Under the pieces are notes generated by a model. It saw only the letters and a list, made by a program, of their open reading frames with translations. It made no database searches and was not told where the DNA came from. 64,000 nt of DNA from assembly GCA_027886185.1 (NCBI GenBank), contig WOAB01000728.1, forward strand, positions 62,001 through 126,000, given 5' to 3'. The translations under genes and the position numbers were made by a program. The stretch comes from Rheum nobile (Eukaryota > Streptophyta > Magnoliopsida > Caryophyllales > Polygonaceae). This document shows, one piece after another, positions 60,275 to 64,000 of the stretch. Every line of letters starts with the position of its first letter. Position 1 is the first letter of the stretch.

Positions 60275-62756
60275 ATGGTTCACACCCGTGCTACTGACTC
60301 TCCAATCTTAGATATTGATACAGAAATTGAGAGGACACTTTCCAGGAACCGCAGAAAAGTTCATGAGCAACTCGAGATGGCTGAGGAACAGACTTTGAGG
60401 CAGTTGACTGTGTCGAATCTAGAACAACAGCCGCTTGCTGTGCAGTTTCCGGAGCTTGCTGATGGCGTGAATTTTGAGCTCAAATCTGGGTTGATTAATT
60501 TACTACCCCACTTCCATGGGATGAATGGAGAAGACTCCAACAAGCATCTCTCTGAATTTCACGTTGTCTGCAGCAGCATGAAGCCAAAGAACATTACTGA
60601 GGACCATATCAAGTTGAGGGCCTTTCCTTTCTCTCTGAAGGATGCGGCCAATGATTGGTTCTATTATTTGGCACCAGGTAGCATAGATACATGGGCGAAA
60701 ATGAAGAAAGCCTTCATGGAGAAATACTTTCCTGCAACGAAGCTCAATAGCTTGAAGAGGAACATTAGCAACATCGAACAGCATGCTACTGAGACGTTGT
60801 ATGAATATTATGAGAGGTTCAAGAGGTTGATATCAAGTTGTCCATACCATGGTTATTCTGACCAAGACCTCGTTCTATATCTGTATGGTGGACTTCTTGA
60901 TGATGAGCGAAGAATGATGAACACAACCTGTGGTGGTAATATTCTGAACAAGACGCCGGCTGCAGTATTCGAGATATTCTTTGAGCTATTTGAGGGCTCA
61001 AGATAGTTTAGCAAGAGAGCGAGCATTCAAGCAGTTAAGGCCGCATACTCTCATCCATCATCCTTACTACTTTCTGATATGGTTGAGATGAAGGAGATGA
61101 TGATGAGGTTTATGATGAAAGGCAACCATCAGCAAGTCAAGTCCTATGGAATATGCTATGACACGATGCACCCCACAGATGTATGTCCAACACTGCAAGA
61201 ACCCACTGCTGAAGTGAACTCTATAGGAGGTTTCGGCCCTCCAAGGCCAAGATATGACCCATACTCCAACACCTACAATCCAGGGTGGAGAGATCACCCC
61301 AATTTGAGATATGGGAACCAGCAGAACCCTCCACAGGGCCGGGATGATCAAGAGTTCCACCAGAGGCCGCCACAGTTCCTACAGCAGCAACAATAATTAA
61401 TTTCAGCGGCCTGGAGGTCAACAACAATTTAGAGCACAATATGACACTAGACCTCAAGTCCAAAGCGCAAATTCGTCTATGTCCGGTGATGACATGATCA
61501 AGTCTCTCGCTCAGAGTGTAACGACGTTGGCAAACACTATGGTCCAACATAATCAAGAGATGAAATCAGGCATTCAAAACCTAGAGAAGCAGGTTGGGCA
61601 GATCTCTATAGCTGTGAGCAAACTGGAGGCCAGGGATTCGGGGAAATTACCATCTCAAACGGTAGCGAACCCAAGAGAGAATGTTTGTGCAATGACACTG
61701 AGAAGTACTAAGCAACCGAATGTCACACCCTTAGCTGAAAGGGGCAAAGTATTGGAGGATGCAGGAGAAGACAACGGAGCTGGAGTTGCAGAGGGCGTTT
61801 AACAAGATTTTCTGCGCCTGCGACATGATTTCCGCGACTGCAAAAACTCCTCTGGAGAACCCTTAGAAAGCACCGAAAATTGGGAGGAGCAGATTCGCCA
61901 ATTTCCGCGACCACGGAAATGCCCCTGGAAGCGGAGAAATTTCCGAAGAAATGCCGCGATCGCGGGCCCAAAGCCGCGACCGTGGATTACCTGTTGACAT
62001 CCACGACGACTACGTTCGTCCATACTTTCCTCCGCTCAGCTTGTTGAAGCCACCCGCGTCATTCCCTGAGGCATTGAAAGACACCAGAAGGCCAGAGAAC
62101 GATAAAGAGATCTTAGAGACCTTCAGTAATTGCGAGGTAAACATTTCGTTGATCACATTGATTAAGAGCATCCCTCGCTATGCAAATTTTTGAAGGAATT
62201 ATGTAAGATCAAGAGGAAGCAACGAGGGAAAACGAAGAAGAAGGTTCAAGTGAATGAGAATGTCTCCGCTATGCTACAAAAGCGGATGCCTAAGAAATGC
62301 AGTGACCCTGGCATGTTTAGCATTCCTTGCAAGATAGGTGACACCACGTTCGATAAAGCCATGCTGGATTTGGGGGCATCTATAAATGTGTTGCCTCTCT
62401 CGCTGTATGAATCTTTGGGGCTTGGACCATTGCATGAGACAGGGACGGTGATTCAATTGGCGGATATGTCTACTGTGTATCCCAAAGGAGTCGTGCAAGA
62501 TGTTTTGGTAGAGGTCGATAAGCTGATTTTCCCTGCTGACTTCTTTGTGATGGATACGGGACAAGACAAGCATGCAGCCCCTGTGATGTTGGGTAGGCCG
62601 TTTATGAAAATGGCGAATACAAAGATTGATGTGAGTAGTGGTTCACTCACCATGGAGTTTGATGGGGTGAGGGTCGAATACAATATTGATGATGCAAAGA
62701 GACACCCTCCTGATTCTGACCCCAAGTGTTCGATTGATGTGAGCAACCCAAGTTGA
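60275..62756 (+). pseudogene. Gypsy gag-protease, multiply broken
   Basis: Start MVHTRATDSPILDI as in the sibling. Same gag core (HFHGMNGEDSNKHLSEF, DWFYYLAPGSIDTWAKMK), knuckle-like CYDTMHPTDVCPTLQ. Stop TAG at 61004-61006, stop after QFLQQQQ at about 61394, frameshift before 61479, stop at 61800, further shifts near 61950 and 62190. The protease segment is open (62190-62756): MLDLGASINVLPLSLYESL, MLGRPFMKMANTKIDV, and the same end (DVSNPS) as the sibling. No RT or integrase follows, confirming that the family lacks them. Confidence 0.85.
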
Positions 62757-64000
62757 TTCGAAGGGCACCATGTCGAGCCACGACAGTAACCAAGACGCTG
62801 CTCGGGAAGCAACCCGAGGTATGTTATTCTTTTCATGTCTTTTCGTTTCAAGTTTTTATTTGTGTTGTTTCGTGTTTAGACTAACCTGCAGGTAGGAGAC
62901 TCGAAGACAAAATTCAAAGACGAGATTTACCTCACTACATAAGCGAAACCGTGACCGCGGAAATATTTCCGCGACCACGATTTGACCACTGTAAGTCTCC
63001 TCCTTCGAAAAAAAAAAAAATCGAAAAAAAAAACAAAAAAAATTCTGAAGAAAGCGGCTCAGTTGTCCAATTTTTACTCCGAGAGCCGGCTCACATCATG
63101 CTGCCAAGGAGGAGACATTAGCCCAACATTTTTATTTGGCACCGATGATGGCCCGACATTAGACAGCTGATGAGGAGGAGCTCCAGAGCCAACTGCAGAT
63201 ACGATGATTGATATGGAGCGATAGAGCCCACTACAAGATTACATTAGGGTTCTGAATCTGTGTTCATAGAAGGCACGTGCAACCTCATTTCTTTAATGTG
63301 CCACTTCACCTTACAATGGATCTATTTGGTTGCACGTGGAGTTTGCTTGAGTAGGACCGCCGCAACACCAGAGACTTGTGTTTTCAATGATTTACCGCCA
63401 GCCCCGACGTCCACATCCAGGCCACCTCGGCGACGGTGTGAGTATTTTTCTGCCTTCCCTTGTGCTTCATCTTTTAGTCTTTCATTACATTGAAGACAAT
63501 GCAATATTTAAGCATGGGGGAGTGATCTATACTTGCTAGTCGCCTGAATGAAAAAGAAAAAAAAAATCTTGGGATAAGCTGAAAACCCGAAATGGCGGCT
63601 TAGGCAATAAGCAGGTGGCCCGGACCAGCATTAGGTTGGGGTAACAAGAGGTCAAGAGTGATGAGAGTTTTGTGAGCCCATCTATAGAAAAATGAAATGA
63701 GTGGCTAGGTGAAAACCCGAAAGGGCGCCGGGCAAAATGAGTGAAAAGAAGAAGAGTGATTATTAGGATTCCTCATTTTTCCTGGCATGGTGACATAAGT
63801 GTTGGAGCTATAAGGAGGATTCGGGTAGGTCACTTTGGGAGTTATAAGAAGTTAGACTGGAGCTAGGATTAGATGGTCACTTTCACTCTATGGTGTTCGG
63901 GTTAAGCTTGGGAGAAGTACTCTGCTTTCCTTAAAGCTTGTGTGTTGTGTTGATTGTGTTGGTGCCCTGGAGATTCATGAGTAGGTACGGTTCTTAGTGG
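62757..64000 (+). other. 3' internal region of second gypsy element
   Basis: Matches the sibling's non-coding 3' region: the GCTCGGGAAGCAACCCGAGG hairpin after the stop, 'ttgaagacaatgcaat', AAGCATGGGGGAG (63511) and two 'gaaaacccgaaa' phrases (63580, 63712). No gene. Confidence 0.75.

Larger units (their letters stand above)
58933..64000 (+). mobile_element. Second gypsy gag-pro element, runs off the window
   Basis: A sibling of the element at 39967-46355: 5' LTR 58933-60191, primer site at 60196, gag-protease remnants 60275-62756, and a 3' internal region to the window end. By comparison with the sibling, the 3' LTR should begin roughly 110 bp beyond base 64000. It landed about a dozen bases outside the splice acceptor of the DUF1985 exon at 58919. 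Target duplication cannot be checked (left flank AAAAT). Confidence 0.9.

Overview
This is a stretch of nuclear DNA from a flowering plant, most likely a eudicot. The sequence is AT-rich, GT-AG introns interrupt the coding pieces, and nearly every recognisable coding segment belongs to a plant transposable element or to a decayed gene held among such elements: Mutator-like (MULE) transposase, plant-mobile-domain-type N-terminus, GRF zinc finger, DUF1985-Ulp1 protease, Ty1/copia polyprotein and Ty3/gypsy gag-protease. No intact ordinary housekeeping gene can be supported. No tRNA, rRNA or CRISPR locus is present.

Layout. 1-904: AT-rich DNA with a cluster of CCCTAAA (telobox-like) motifs. 913-8940: an 8.0 kb fold-back element. 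Its long terminal inverted repeats each contain their own hairpin, and its core is a head-to-head array of about 130 copies of a 41-bp AT-rich monomer, interrupted by a 1,038-bp solo LTR (5145-6182). 9595-13663: possible last exons of an unidentified gene, split by a 3.5 kb TIR element (9835-13359) that carries clusters of the near-palindrome CACACGTAACGTGTG and broken minus-strand genes (PMD-type N-terminus and GRF zinc finger). Both big elements are bordered by the same T7A direct repeat. 13.9-22.2 kb: mostly non-coding, with two CACTA-type ends, a 376-bp hAT MITE with a perfect 8-bp duplication, a tRNA-like SINE candidate and a 21-22-bp minisatellite. 22196-23603: a gypsy solo LTR. 23975-31773: a small unidentified gene split within an exon by a 7.4 kb defective copia element (target duplication AACGC).

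33-59 kb: what looks like one very large Mutator-type cluster, all genes broken. It holds an SDE3/MOV10-like RNA helicase pseudogene (33912-36692), a small coiled-coil/membrane protein, a MULE transposase (38353-47495), a B3-domain gene (48097-48870, minus), another small gene (53887-54303, minus) and a DUF1985-acidic-Ulp1 protease gene (54929-58919, minus). The spacers are visibly rich in TGTCA/TGACA. Later retrotransposons are nested in it: a gypsy gag-protease element in a transposase intron (39967-46355, TSD CTGAG), a sibling copy just outside an exon of the Ulp1 gene (58933 to beyond the window end), and a gag-only element (49007-53421, TSD AAACC). The last has U5 halves that do not match between its two LTRs, and itself contains a solo LTR (51518-53001, TSD GTCGG).

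How the parts work together: none of the elements looks autonomous as it stands. The gypsy copies carry gag and protease but no reverse transcriptase or integrase, the copia copy has lost gag and central RT sequence, and the MULE genes carry nonsense and frameshift lesions. The window is best read as a record of nested insertions into a decayed multi-gene MULE. All identities come from motif recognition by eye; no database search was run.
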